Source: Zhengitettix transpicula (lineage: Eukaryota > Arthropoda > Insecta > Orthoptera > Tetrigidae). From it: a stretch of 64,000 nt of DNA. The translations under genes and the position numbers were made by a program. Within the stretch, counting starts at the first letter, position 1. The number at the start of each line of letters is the position of its first letter. Of this stretch, positions 41,601 through 49,484 are shown in pieces. The notes beneath the pieces were generated by a model. That model was not told the DNA's origin, ran no database searches, and saw only the letters and a program-made list of their open reading frames with translations. The stretch lies in contig CM073590.1 of NCBI GenBank assembly GCA_037074705.1, forward strand, positions 208,736,746 to 208,800,745, read 5' to 3'.

Positions 41601-44600
41601 TTCATTGGAGGACCTCTGAGACAAAATCGTAATTCGGATCAAGCCTAAAGGACATTAATAGAAAACAACTTCTGATACTTCTGAAAGTAGAGAGTCTGTA
41701 TGTTTTACAAACGAATTTGTAGGTGCCTTATTCAAGCCAGAATTAATTGCTCAATACGGACCTCTAAAAACTGATACAGCGGGAGGTTTGTACAACTGTT
41801 TTATTATTACAATCCTTTTGACTTACGGCATAGATTTGTGGCGAACTGCAAACATTTCTTAATATCACGATTACAAAATAATATATCACGTGTGGTTTCA
41901 GTGCATGAACCTTATTGGCATAAAATAGACACGCAGTGCAGTGGACTGACAATTAATACACAGGGTGTCGCATTCAAACTTCCCACATTTCATAGGCCCT
42001 GGAATAAAAAAACTACAGTAGATATGATAATAAAATTGCACCATATGCTAGAACATCTCAAAGAATTTATTTAATAATTATCAGTACACGCGAAACATAC
42101 GTAGCACGAAGAATATCGAGTCTATTCATTGTCGCCATGTTCGTTACGCTGTAGCAAATTGTTATCGGCGCGGTATTTCAGAATTTGCACTTTATAAGCA
42201 TGAAAACGATGTCGCTGGTGTACTACACGCTGTGATGTCGACAACAATTTGCTACAGCGTAAAGAACATGGCAACAAATTGAATACAGACACGATATTCT
42301 TCGTGCTACAAATGCTTCTCATGTAGAGGTGTACTGATTCAAATAAAATATGCTAAAAAATATTATTTGAGATGCTCTAGCATGGTACAATTTCATTATT
42401 ATAGCTACTGTAGTTTTTTTTCCGGTGCCTTTGAAATGTGGGAGGTTTGAAAGGGACACCCTGTATTACATTGAATAATAATGGAAATGAAATGAGAAGA
42501 CCGGCTGACTTAAAAAATAGAATCTCATGGTTATTCTCTTCAAGTTTCCAGTTCTTGATAAAAAAAAATATTTTAATCCTGGGTTCAAAAGTCTGGTCGT
42601 TGTGGTTGTAATTAAACACAATAGTCGACCGGATGGTTTGAAATTTCACGATTGATTGGAATAAAATTGTCTGGACTTTATAGATGGATAAATTCGAGTC
42701 CAGATACTCTAAAGCACATTTTTACATCCTAGTTACATGTATATAATACGAGTAAAATGGCAAGCACACACTGTAACTATAAATGACTTGTTCAGAACTG
42801 TTACACCGAAGGCGCCGAAAAATGTATGTTATATCCGTATTTTCATTCAGTGGGTTATAGTTTGTCAAGTTACATTACGAAATCGTGGTTGACTGACACT
42901 AGCGTGGCAATATTTTAGCGACTAATCTGACTGTAAAGCCTTGATCCGATCATTTTCCTCGTGTGTAGACTCTGACGGTCGCCTAATACCGTTTTGAGGT
43001 GAATAAATTGCAGCCGTTTTTTTTAATATTGTTTTAAAAAAATGTTGATAATAGTGCGAGAATGTCCCCCTCCTCCTCCCTCCTATAATACGAGCCATAA
43101 TTTGCAATCTCGCCGTGCAGGGTAGGGATGGAATGCGGCACAGATTTCCCTAGCTTGTTGCAGCGCTCCCAATATCGGGCCGATGCTGTGTAACGATAAT
43201 AAGAACAAGAAATATCGAAGGAAAAATTACAGCCTTTGCAGCTCATCAGAACATCGATGTACAATTTCAACTAATGAAACTTAAGTGCGGTATTGATTAC
43301 TAATCAATTGATTACTAAGCAATCACTGCTTGGGTCACGTAAATATTTTTTGTTCTCAATTAGCCCGTACTAATGTAATGTTTTGTTTCTTTTTAATAAA
43401 TTGCGTATAAGGTGCAGTCCCTTTCATTGTAACCGGGGGTTTGTCGATCTGGATTTTATTCGAAATCGTCGAGCTCCACACGTGTCGTCATCGGTCCATT
43501 CAGGCTAATCGGCGTAAACCAAATCAACAATTTCTTTTGTGAAACGTCTAATCTGACTTCTGCCACACTGATGTTAAAATCTAAAACTATGAGAATGGGA
43601 TGCTTTGTCACCGCAGCGTCCGTACTCAAAGGAAATCCTGAACTAGCACAGGGAGATTACGGAATAATGGAGTGAAATTCCGTCAAAAACAAAACTCAGT
43701 TTCTCGTGGATTCAGCAATGTATCTTCTGGTGCCTTTTCCATTTTTTGGCAATACAAGTTTACCTCCTTCACAGAAACTCTCTTTCTCCAAATCATGGAA
43801 TTGTAAACTTTGCAATTCCCCATTTCCACCGAGGTGAAACAAATTTAATTTTCTTCGGCGATTAATCGACACGATTTCTCCGTCCAGTTTGGGGCCATGT
43901 AATCGGCCGCCTGCCGATGACATTTTGTCGGGTTTTGTGTGCAGTCTGGATTGACCGACTCCGTGTCGCCGCCGATCACGTGCGCGGTGCTTCTGAAGGC
44001 CAACCAGTTGCACACAACAACCTTGGACCAAAATCCTGCACAGTGATTTCGGAACTGCACCGTAACACCCACGATCTCGTTCTACTGTGACTACATTCGA
44101 GTAAATTGTGCTTTATAAATGATTCGGTAATGTCGCTTTCAAGTCCTTCTGTGATCCTGATACTGGAATATGAACAGACCGGACATGGAATGTCAAGTTG
44201 TTCCAAGATATTACTGGTGACTTGCCGACTCTATTTTGAAAGTGTGAACTGGATTTATTAAAATATTTATAATTAAATAAGTATATTGCTGACGACCATT
44301 GTATTGTTTTAATGGATCAGAAGCAATAGCAGCTATTTTATTTTGGTTTTGACCACTGATTTTGTACTTACGACTGACCGTTTTCGTGGACACATGACTG
44401 CGGGTTACTTCCAAGGCAGAATGTCCATTGTTCGATCAGTTTTCTCATCAGTGAGGGACAGTGCGGAACAAATTTTCAAAATTAAGAAAGACGTTCGATA
44501 TTTACGAAAGACTTGCGCGAAGTGTTACTGTTATGAATGGAGAAAGGAATTAATATTAAAAGGAAAACACGCTTTGGGTAATTCAGCTTAATTCAGTCGT

Positions 44601-47600
44601 ACGGAGAATTAAACCTCAGATATTTTAATTATAACTGTTTATTAAATTTTTACGGCTTAGTAAAAAATAATAATAAGCATCCAACAACAGCGCTAACTTC
44701 AATAATAGCCTAATTTGTTGCTTCGCATAGAATTATTCGCTGCACACGTGACAGCAACCTTCGTGGCAACTCAGCTCTGTATAAAGTTAATATGTCACTT
44801 TACCGATTGAAAGGTTAAATTTCCTCTTCATAATTCATTGTATCTACGATGTCAAATGCTTCATGATCCATGCGACCTGTTAAATATAAGCTGCTGTTCA
44901 ATTGATACCAATCAGAGAGTCTCCGCGACTTCAGGGCCAACGAGGAGCTCGGTCGTATATTCGCTTACAACTGTGTATGCCATTAAGCTGGCTGGCGTCG
45001 CTCGTGGGAGGTTACTCTCGCTTACCACGATACACGTTCAGAAGGCCATTATTTTATGTGTTTTTATAGCAAATTCCTAGCTAAACTGGAAAAAAAATTT
45101 TTTTTGCAGACTTTTATATATTTTAATTAATAAAATATCCAGTTACAGCAATAAGGGCGCGGTGTAACGGTAAAAATATTTACTGTCAAAAGTATAGTAT
45201 TCAGATGCATAAAATTTGTGTTTAGCTGAAATTCGAGCAGTTTTAAAGTTTAATATTCTAATAAATATATTTGCAACTCAGACCAATAATGAAAACGAAC
45301 ATTTACTGATACTCAGACAGTTATAAATTATTATTTTAAACAGATTGCAGTAATAAGTGTTTCGTATTTTGTTACAGAAAATTATTAGTCTCTAGGTTTA
45401 AAAAAAAGGGAATCCTAAATACGTGTCGGATGAAGTGCCATTTTTAGCAACGATTGACAGTGTCAAAATTTTAACATAAATGTGTTTTTTTTTCAGAGGG
45501 AAGTACGCCACGGTGAGGATGTGCAAGCACAAAGCCACCGGACAGCGGTACGCAGCGAAGTTCCTGCGTAAACGCAGGCGCTCCGAGGACCTTAGGCCAG
45601 AGATCCTTCACGAGGTGGCCATTCTGGACGCGTGTGCGGGCTCGGCCCGTATCGTGCAGCTGCACAAGGTCTTCGAGAACGCCCAGGACATGGTGCTGCT
45701 CCTCGAGCTGTAAGTTTTATTTCACCTACGCGGCCTAGATTGCATGAGGAAGGGCAGGAGACGATTTCAATGAAACTTCATCTAAGGGCGTAATATTTCT
45801 GAAGTAGCTTATCTATGAGCATGGGTTAAATTTTTGTTTTTGCATCTAAAGAAATTGGATTTTTGAAAGCTTTGTCCGCCTTTGCTGTTCAGTAAATCTA
45901 TTCACATATAAATACATTAATTTTAACGAAAAGCAAACCGGGAACTTAGCGTTAAGGGGTCACTGACAGTTTGTACCATTCTTTATACCTTGGATCACAG
46001 TTGTAACTATGTAACAACTCGTTGCGTATGTTACAGCGCTCCTGGAGGAGAACTGCAGATGCTTCTGGACAAAGACGAAGTCCCCGAGGAGGGACAGGTG
46101 CGAAGACTCATGCGACAGATTCTTGATGGACTAGCGTACTTGCACTCCATCAACATCGCACATCTCGACATCAAGGTGAGAAATGCTCAGAGTTGAGGCG
46201 GTGATCAGTTTACTTTGTTTGTGTCACCTAGCTCATGAGATTCTGTTTGTTGCAGCCGCAAAATGTGGTTCTGACGGACGAGTTTCCCCATTGTGAGGCA
46301 AAGTTGTGTGACCTCGGAATCTCGAGGTATATAAGTCAGGGTGCCGACATTAGAGACATGCTCGGGACACCAGATTATGTCGGTAAGTCAATAAAGCACT
46401 TTTGCCTGAAAAAAAATGTTTTAAAACAAAAAGTTTGTCATCTTATTTTATATTGATGTTGCATTTATTAAATTATTTTATATCTTGAAAGACTCTTTTT
46501 GTAATAACACTTATTCTTTTCCAGCTCCTGAGGTGTTGAACTATGAACCCATCAGTCTGGCAACTGATATGTGGTAAGAAAAGATTTTTTTTCATTAATT
46601 TTTACCAGGTGAAAATTTTTATCTCACCATTCTTTAGATCATTGGATTCAGAATACACATTTTTATTCACCAGCTAACTTTTTGCACTTATTTTAGTACA
46701 CAATTTTTTTTGGAAAATTTAATTTGAGCTACTAAAATTTTATTGGGTCATCTAATTTTATATGCATGTTTTATGAAGAGCATTTACTTGATATGCCTTA
46801 GTATAAATGTAGTTGAATTAGTAATATTCAATTGTATAAATTACTCTCAGATTTCCAACTGGATTCTAGTATTTCTAAGCGATGTTTCAATGACTGGCAC
46901 CACCGTCAAAACATTGCTGAGAAATACAATAACTCAGTTTGAATATTATTCATGCCATTCATCGGGAAAGAACACAAACTTTAATAGCATCATAATTTCA
47001 TGCTATGTGTTTACATATCATTGAAAACACACTGCTAAAGTTTGGAGAAAACAAAATTCTGGGAAAGGAACATTGTTCTGACACTAGATTTATAGGCAGA
47101 AGAACCACATGTATTGCATGTATTAAAAAAAGGAGGGATTTTTTATTCACATTTACTTGATATGCCTTAGTATAAATGTAGTTGAATTAGTAATATTCAT
47201 TGTGTTAATTATTTATATTTCTTCAGTTCAATAATGTGTTTGATTCAATTTCATCCTCTTCTGATTATTGTTGGTAAAAACGAATTAATTACACTGTTTT
47301 TTTTTTTACTTTTGTACAGGTCTGTAGGAGTTTTGTTGTACGTATTGCTGACAGGGTGCTCTCCTTTTGGTGGGGACACCAAACAAGAGACTTTCTGCAA
47401 TATTTCCAAATGTATTCTCGATTTCCCCGATGACTTATTCGAGGATATTTCAGATGATGCAAAAGATCTTATGTGCAAACTAATTGTAAAAGAGCCTAGG
47501 TATGTGTATTTCTAGTACATAACTATATCAATTTTCAGAAAAATATGAAAAATAAAACGGGAGGAAATATTTTGACAATTAAGAATTTAATTTTTTAAAG

Positions 47601-49484
47601 TGTTATTGTTGGAAATACTGTTTCAAATATTTTGCGAAATAAATTTGGTAATTAAACCATTCAGCCAATTTTTCAGAAATATTAATTAATTTTAGCTACA
47701 ACCGTCACAGGACAAATTAATATTTCGTGTAATTTAGCATATATATGTATATGCATAGATTCAAATCAATACATAACCTGTTTACTTGAAAAAGTCCCAA
47801 ATTTGAGAATGGAACATCATATGAACAGATTTTTTGGTTTAATTGATCAATACATTTTCTGAGATATTATCTGAACGGTTTATTTATTTATCAAATGATA
47901 ATTGTCAGATTATATTAAATTTGATAAACTATAATCTTATTTATGAAATCAGTTATAATTTTTTCTTGTAGTGTTATAGTTTTTCTGTTCCTTGAAAACT
48001 TTGCTTCATTACACCGAGAGCTGTAAATAATAAATTATTCTCTTTACAGTCAACGTCTGACTGCTGAACAGAGTCTCAAGCACCAGTGGTTCTCTGTGGC
48101 CGATACTATTGTGCCACCTTCTGTATCTATTGCTACTACATGTGACGCTGAAGTATTGATGGCAAGGTTTGGAGAAAAGATTCAAGCTCAACGGGCAGCT
48201 CTTGCACAACGTGTGGCTATGATACAAGCAGATGGTGAAAGCGGAGATCTGACAGAGGAAAAGAGACCACCATTGCTGGCTAGGAGGAAATCATTACTAC
48301 GAAGCAAACCAGATGGCTCCAAGCAGGATAGCGCAACCAATCAAAATGAAAAACTCCCAGTCCCTTCCAAAGAGCTTGCCTCTACCGAAGAAGAAATGAA
48401 GACAGGAGTTGGTATGAGATCATTTCGCAAAAATAATTTTTCAAAAAATATGGGAAATTTGGCAGAAAAATACGCTGTTCTTAATGTTATGGACAATGAA
48501 ATTACTAACTGTCAGAATAACAATACTAATAAGAGCTCTACAGAAATATTAGATAACACACCACAAATTCCATCAGCCAAATCATCTCTATCTACAGATA
48601 CAAGAAATTTTACCAGAAACATAGTTAGTGAAACAAGGACAGTTAACAGAGCTACAGTAGTACACACTATGCCCATTGGTGGAGCTGTGGGATATCAAAT
48701 TAACCGTTCACAACTTCAGAGTTCTCCTTTCAGTACCTCTGAAGGTAAAAGGAATCTTGTTTCTATTTCTAAAGCGGAAATAATGCATGAAAATTTGATC
48801 TGCAGGAGAAATCAAGACAGGAAGGATTTGTTCCACTTTAGAAAGTGTTACATTATTGATGACTCTGAAGATGACATAGCAACTACAATATCACCTCCAC
48901 TTTCAATTGCTTCAGATACAAGCTCAGGATTTTGTGATCAATCAACAAGTGATTCAGGTAGTGATTCAATTAGTGAAACATGTGGGGATACATCAAGTGA
49001 CAGATCAAGTATTATCTCTTTAGATGATCCTGTAGACTGTAGTTTTCCAAAACATGGGAATAGGCATTATCATTCTCAAACATTGAGGCAGACGAATGTT
49101 CCTTGGATTATGGACAGGATAAAGCAAGGCACAACATATTCTAATGAAAAGTTCATTAATTCTCTTTCTCGCTTTTCAAGTCCTGGGGAGAATAACTTGA
49201 GGATGATGTCGGCCAATGCAGTTTCACAAGAAAATATATTTTCTATGAAACCTATAAAACAAGTAGCTAAGTCTTCACACACCACTTGTATAAATGAAGT
49301 TAAATTACCATGCCTTACCAATGGTCTTCTTTCCTCCAAAAGTAAAGAGTGTGGACTGAACATAGTTCATGAAAGGAAAGGTGATATTGTGGTTTTAAGA
49401 GAAGTTAAAGCAGGAAAATATAGTCGGTTCAATGAAGTGAAATGTGAGTCAGTGCAATCCAGAATTAAGAAGTTCCAGTCATGA
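8499..49484 (+). CDS. Drak: Death-associated protein kinase-related (Drak/STK17-like) Ser/Thr kinase, whole gene, 7 coding exons
   Basis: Join 8499-8683, 45497-45709, 46037-46175, 46256-46382, 46525-46573, 47320-47499 and 48050-49484: 2328 nt, 775 aa. All introns are GT-AG and every split codon restores a kinase residue. The kinase domain spans about residues 57-312: glycine loop ARGKYATV (61-68), ATP lysine K83 in YAAKF, alpha-C glutamate E101, catalytic loop HLDIKPQN (H175, D177, K179), DLG (198-200) in place of DFG, GTPDYVAPE (216-224) and DMWSVG. HLD-KPQN and the basic RKRRRS patch after the lysine are marks of the DAPK/STK17 group. The tail (313-775) is hydrophilic, with RRKSL near 376 and a Ser/Asp-rich run near 563-624. 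I see no ankyrin, death or calmodulin domain, which fits Drak rather than DAPK1. Drosophila Drak phosphorylates myosin regulatory light chain and shapes epithelial actomyosin. The overall length is close to that of fly Drak. Confidence 0.92.
8684..14404 (+). other. Drak intron 1, first part: no gene recognised
   Basis: The first coding intron runs 8684-45496 (36.8 kb). This part contains CpG-richer patches (about 9315-9660, 12480-12910 and 13670-14000). They include an exact ATTTGCAT octamer near 9421 and TTAATTA-type homeodomain core motifs near 13690 and 13830. None of the open frames here matches a family I know, and I see no transposon signature. Confidence 0.45.
14405..14935 (-). mobile_element. 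Non-LTR retrotransposon RNase H and C-terminal fragment (I/R1/LOA-like)
   Basis: The minus strand reads GWIPALRGIEGNERADNSAK (from near 14912 down to 14855), the conserved end of an RNase H domain (WIP-H-GI-GNE-AD--AK). A degraded linker follows, and then an intact C-terminal stretch containing IQHILYDCPKHDRIKRATI and GVINNLVKFSKETGI. An RNase H domain after the reverse transcriptase is typical of I, R1, LOA and related clades. It is truncated at the 5' end and interrupted by a stop and frame change. Confidence 0.75.
14936..16851 (+). other. Drak intron 1: nothing recognised
   Basis: No coding exon, RNA gene or repeat can be supported. Open frames such as 15161-15349 and 15810-16070 are short and unlike any family known to me. 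Confidence 0.45.
16852..17190. repeat. Foldback element family A, copy 1
   Basis: The left half begins GTCTGTTTTGAATTAATAAA and runs through ATTGATGACC and a minus-orientation core (16917-16948). The right half holds the plus-orientation core CCTGAAGAAG ... TATCGAAACGTC (17103-17136) and ends in GGTCATCAATTATTTTATT. The two halves are reverse complements over most of their length around a roughly 100 bp centre. Two relatives lie at 28543-28880 and 34351-34625. No coding capacity is seen. Confidence 0.75.
17191..19320 (+). other. Drak intron 1: nothing recognised apart from a G run
   Basis: A run of 12 G at 17861-17872 is the only notable simple sequence. I see no supported gene. Confidence 0.45.
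19321..20000 (-). mobile_element. Penelope-like retroelement, GIY-YIG endonuclease fragment and 3' terminal repeat
   Basis: On the minus strand the sequence reads VVYKIFRSNCNFCYIGQTKR then SLNTRI. This is the GIY-YIG nuclease start of Penelope-like elements, with CYIGQTKR-L--R as its hallmark. After a frameshift it continues MSNIKLPIDKQSVVSKHIF and ends at a stop near 19528. The reverse transcriptase part upstream is not recognisable, so this is a 5'-truncated, frameshifted copy. About 120 bp beyond the stop lies a family B repeat (19330-19409) carrying CTGACGAAAG ... CCCAGAAACGTTGTG. Known Penelope-like elements carry hammerhead ribozyme motifs in their terminal repeats, which makes that arrangement notable. 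Confidence 0.75.
20001..22146 (+). other. Drak intron 1: nothing recognised beyond a short GT repeat
   Basis: A (TG)n microsatellite lies at about 21131-21151. The open frames over 21073-21460 on both strands occupy a more G+C-rich patch and resemble no known family. Confidence 0.45.
21131..21151. repeat. (TG)n microsatellite
   Basis: About ten GT/TG units in uninterrupted tandem. Confidence 0.9.
22147..23149. mobile_element. Terminal-inverted-repeat element, ~1.0 kb
   Basis: The outer 44 bp at 22147-22190 (starting GCTGGTTAGAGCGGCAGCC) match the complement of 23106-23149 with one or two differences. A second matching block (AAACTTTGTCGGTTATGAATG, left about 22214-22238, right about 23028-23056) extends the arms to roughly 95-120 bp, with the intervening sequence diverged. 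The interior is G+C-richer than the flanks and carries a 177-codon open frame. No transposase motif and no clear target-site duplication were found, so it is probably a non-autonomous DNA transposon. The TIR start also resembles a tRNA A-box (TGGTTAGAGCG). Confidence 0.7.
22436..22969 (+). CDS. Unidentified 177-codon open frame inside the TIR element
   Basis: I do not recognise this protein. It opens at ATG CCA CAT and runs 177 codons to a stop, entirely between the two terminal inverted repeats. It is rich in Arg and Lys (RRLREK, LLRRESRLLKK, NRKNRR), has no zinc-finger spacing, no DDE/D catalytic triad that I can place, no signal peptide and no long hydrophobic segment. A frame this long in a G+C-rich patch can arise by chance, so it may be non-coding. 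Other copies of the element would settle this. Confidence 0.2.
   Translation: MPHKNESRCIVIDVTDNVQDVFLAAHRSRHFLSQAPFRRLREKSCVSGIFLGMMLRRESRLLKKVYSDINRKNRRVSQEGCRGSNESGSVIGYCYEPGSRKAVLPTATPVKVGRLRKDGKGAIVLGWAVPTVAPRTIQILRRAGFVEIARAEVLATVMQFTTALTHSSRYYRNIFIG
23150..24306 (+). other. Drak intron 1: nothing recognised
   Basis: G+C-richer sequence with unremarkable open frames (23332-23625 on the + strand, 23801-24151 on the minus strand). No domain or splice structure supports a gene. Confidence 0.4.
24307..25101. repeat. Perfect 22 bp inverted repeat bounding ~0.8 kb
   Basis: AATTCGTATCGGTGAGGACT plus GT at about 24308-24329 has its exact reverse complement at about 25080-25101. The match does not extend outward or inward. 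It may be the short TIR of a small transposon or a remnant of a larger one. Confidence 0.5.
24480..24575 (-). repeat. Possible tRNA-derived SINE head
   Basis: On the minus strand GGTTAGCACAGTGTGG resembles a tRNA A-box and GGATTCGAACGG, about 30 nt later, resembles a B-box. The flanks do not fold into an acceptor stem, so this would be a SINE head, not a tRNA gene. Only one copy is present in the window. Confidence 0.3.
25104..26593. repeat. Perfect 62-63 bp inverted repeat, arms 1.37 kb apart
   Basis: Sequence 25104-25166 and the reverse complement of 26531-26593 are identical. They include ATCACTCGATGGAGTATTAC and an A+T-rich stretch. The right arm lies inside the Helitron-like element at 26220-26974, so the left arm may be a stray fragment of the same repeat. 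Confidence 0.7.
26220..26974 (+). mobile_element. Helitron-like non-autonomous element
   Basis: It begins TCTATATAATAAAAATGG after an A and ends GGGCCACGCGGGGC-ACTCAG-CTAGT. A 5' TC, a G+C-rich tract close to the 3' end and a terminal CTRRT are the Helitron signature. No Rep/helicase coding is present. The base after CTAGT is A where an A|T insertion would give T, and the 3' hairpin is weak, so the assignment is tentative. A (GA)n tract lies inside at about 26453-26471. Confidence 0.4.
26975..28542 (+). other. Drak intron 1: nothing recognised
   Basis: The longest open frame is 26998-27522 (174 codons on the + strand), starting GTG TTT ATG. It has no recognisable domain. A run of about 13 C lies near 28285-28297. 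Confidence 0.4.
28543..28880. repeat. Foldback element family A, copy 2
   Basis: It starts AACGTCTGTTTTGAATT, passes through ATTGATGACC and a minus-orientation core (28614-28646, CCTGAAGATGATAC ... GTAACGAAACGTC read on the minus strand), and ends with a diverged plus-orientation core (28793-28826) and GGTCATCAATTGTTT. It has the same layout as copies 1 and 3. Confidence 0.75.
29060..29300. repeat. Family C inverted repeat with hammerhead-like core
   Basis: TAAAATATAATTACAGAAC on the left (about 29061-29079) is mirrored by GTAATTATATTTTA on the right (about 29285-29298). The right arm carries TTATGAAGTCC, then TAAATTAA, then GGACGAAACGTCG, in which GTCC and GGAC pair as a perfect 4 bp stem. 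The left arm carries GATTAAGGACGAAAAG, a shortened version. Confidence 0.6.
29301..30340 (+). other. Drak intron 1: CpG-rich patch, no gene
   Basis: About 29400-29790 is clearly richer in G+C and CpG than its surroundings and contains TTAATCTTCTAATGAGTTA, with homeodomain-type TAAT cores. This suits an intronic regulatory element but is only suggestive. The remainder is A+T-rich. Confidence 0.35.
30345..30420 (+). repeat. tRNA-derived SINE, diverged or truncated copy
   Basis: Shares TGGTGTAGGGGTCAGCGTGA and CTGCCTCACAT with the copy at 30848-31010. After that point the sequence departs and no good B-box remains. Confidence 0.6.
30848..31010 (+). repeat. tRNA-derived SINE with A and B boxes
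   Basis: The head GGGGTGTAGGGGTCAGCGTG (A-box) followed by GGTCCCGGGTTGGAATCCCG (B-box region, one base off the GGTTCGANNCC consensus) is a tRNA-like promoter. A non-tRNA body (GGCATGGATGGATGTGTG ...) follows and the copy ends near an A+T-rich tail (GTAAATAAATCAATA). A partial second copy sits 500 bp upstream in the same orientation. Confidence 0.7.
31185..31570 (+). mobile_element. Non-LTR retrotransposon C-terminal fragment
   Basis: The + strand reads CTVLSYESETWRLNIKK and, further on, after stops and frame changes, HPYGRPRRRWWNQVKRRL. These are the SYGSETW step and the HP-GRP--RW--QV-R-L tail typical of non-LTR reverse transcriptase ends. It is 5'-truncated and degenerate. Confidence 0.6.
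31571..34350 (+). other. Drak intron 1: nothing recognised
   Basis: The interval 32750-33620 is G+C-rich and carries several overlapping open frames on both strands (up to 165 codons on the minus strand, 33010-33507, and 154 on the + strand, 33158-33622). None looks like a known protein. The phrase ACTCCCCTCTTATAGCATAG (32697-32716) resembles sequence at about 38368-38388, so a further dispersed repeat may be present. Confidence 0.4.
34351..34625. repeat. Foldback element family A, copy 3
   Basis: It starts AACGTCTGTTTTTAATTAAT and passes through ATTGATGACCTTATACAGAC. The left core (34418-34442) is truncated; the right core CCTGAAGAAGATAC ... GTATCGAAACGTCG (34543-34577) is intact, with GATAC/GTATC able to pair. 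It ends CTGTATAAGGCCATCAATCG. Confidence 0.75.
34670..35000 (-). mobile_element. Jockey-like non-LTR retrotransposon, C-terminal fragment
   Basis: The minus strand reads IQTFQNKVLRYIINCPW, stop, FPNHRIHSVVKNPT and then, after a frame change, a segment with HP near the end. IQ-FQNK-LR-I-N-PW-V-N--IH is the standard C-terminal region of jockey-clade reverse transcriptases. It is truncated and carries a stop. Confidence 0.7.
35001..39779 (+). other. Drak intron 1: nothing recognised
   Basis: Mixed A+T-rich DNA with moderately G+C-rich patches (36600-37080 and 38800-39500). I do not recognise any of the open frames and see no clear repeat boundaries. Confidence 0.4.
39780..40614 (-). mobile_element. 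Non-LTR retrotransposon reverse transcriptase C-terminal fragment
   Basis: Read on the minus strand the order is KTEMMI, ISDDVIYLGSKFHKDG, RIYKTMTRPILCYGSEGWTL, FERKILRRIWG, then RLKRMEWMGHEQRMGKERMP, GKRKAGKPSNRW and finally FEELEENSFRWKLL. This is the post-YADD segment, thumb and C-terminal tail of a non-LTR reverse transcriptase. It is spread over three overlapping frames, so at least two frameshifts have occurred. The palm domain is missing. It differs in sequence from the fragment at 7155-8110 and comes from another family. Confidence 0.8.
40841..41034. repeat. Near-perfect 80 bp palindrome of Penelope-associated repeat (family B)
   Basis: The left arm (40841-40920) and right arm (40953-41034) match in reverse complement with about three differences, leaving a 32 bp spacer. 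Each arm contains CAGAAACGTTGTGTGGTATT and begins at CTGATGAAAGG or CTGACGAAAGG next to the spacer. The outer ends match the copy at 19330-19409 (GATAGCCAAT-CAGACAAAAAAG). Confidence 0.85.
41035..41959 (+). other. Drak intron 1: nothing recognised
   Basis: No supported gene or repeat. A lone GGTTCGAGTCC B-box match near 41551 has no tRNA fold around it. Confidence 0.4.
41960..42475. mobile_element. Foldback / long-TIR DNA element, ~515 bp
   Basis: The ends read ACAGGGTGTC (41960-41969) and GACACCCTGT (about 42465-42474). The arms are reverse complements for much of the element, including TTTGAAATGTGGGA, AAAAAAACTACAGTAG, CTAGAACATCTCAA/TTTGAGATGCTCTAG, and two opposed TAGCAAATTGTT blocks at the centre. 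There is no coding frame that I recognise. The structure fits a MITE or foldback derivative of a DNA transposon; the superfamily is not determinable here. Confidence 0.75.
42476..45496 (+). other. Drak intron 1, last part: nothing recognised
   Basis: Overlapping minus-strand frames at 43696-44206 are readable for some distance (for example a CPVCSYSSIRITEG stretch) but match no family that I know. The intron ends in a polypyrimidine tract and AG at 45495-45496. Confidence 0.4.
45497..45709 (+). CDS. Drak: Drak coding exon 2 (N-lobe of kinase)
   Basis: Acceptor TTTTTTTTTCAG|AGGG; donor CT|GTAAGT. It encodes residues 62 (third base) to 133 (first two bases): glycine loop, K83, the RKRRR patch, alpha-C with E101 and the hinge approach VLLLEL. 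Confidence 0.93.
46037..46175 (+). CDS. Drak: Drak coding exon 3 (hinge to catalytic loop)
   Basis: Acceptor TTACAG|CGCT; donor AAG|GTGAGA. It encodes APGGEL after the hinge, helix D/E with LMRQILDGLAYLH, and ends in phase 0 within the catalytic loop, HLDIK (H175-K179). Confidence 0.93.
46256..46382 (+). CDS. Drak: Drak coding exon 4 (catalytic loop to activation segment)
   Basis: Acceptor TTGCAG|CCGC; donor GTCG|GTAAGT. It completes the catalytic loop with PQN (180-182), contains DLG at 198-200 where most kinases have DFG, and runs through GTPDYV (216-221). Confidence 0.93.
46525..46573 (+). CDS. Drak: Drak coding exon 5 (APE motif, 49 nt)
   Basis: A 49-nt exon between TTTTCCAG and TG|GTAAGA. 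It encodes A222-P-E and on to DMW, the last codon being split. The reading frame is preserved only if it is included, because both flanking phases require it. Confidence 0.9.
46781..47199. repeat. 50 bp direct repeat in Drak intron 5
   Basis: Sequence 46781-46830 (CATTTACTTGATATGCCTTA ...) is repeated identically at 47150-47199 in the same orientation, 369 bp apart. I see no transposon between them. It looks like a local segmental duplication. Confidence 0.8.
47320..47499 (+). CDS. Drak: Drak coding exon 6 (C-lobe)
   Basis: Acceptor TTTTGTACAG|GTCT; donor AG|GTATGT. It encodes SVGVLLYVLLTG, SPFGGDTKQETF, NIS, and helix H (DDAKDLMCKLIVKEP), residues 238-298. QETF-NIS matches the STK17/Drak signature. 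Confidence 0.93.
48050..49484 (+). CDS. Drak: Drak coding exon 7 (end of kinase and C-terminal tail)
   Basis: Acceptor TCTTTACAG|TCAA; stop TGA at 49482-49484. It completes the domain with SQRLTAEQSLKHQWF (298-312). The remaining 463 residues are low in hydrophobics, with no transmembrane segment, and contain a basic RRKSLLRSK site, an acidic-serine tract (DDSEDD ... SSGFCDQSTSDSGSDS) and a second serine tract (TSSDRSSIISLDD). The conserved end RIKKFQS is basic. The tail is probably regulatory, by inference. Confidence 0.93.

Noticed and set aside
43696..44206. Consecutive minus-strand frames with a CPVC stretch, considered as a gene or transposase
   Set aside because: Single CxxC only, frames shift repeatedly, no family recognised.
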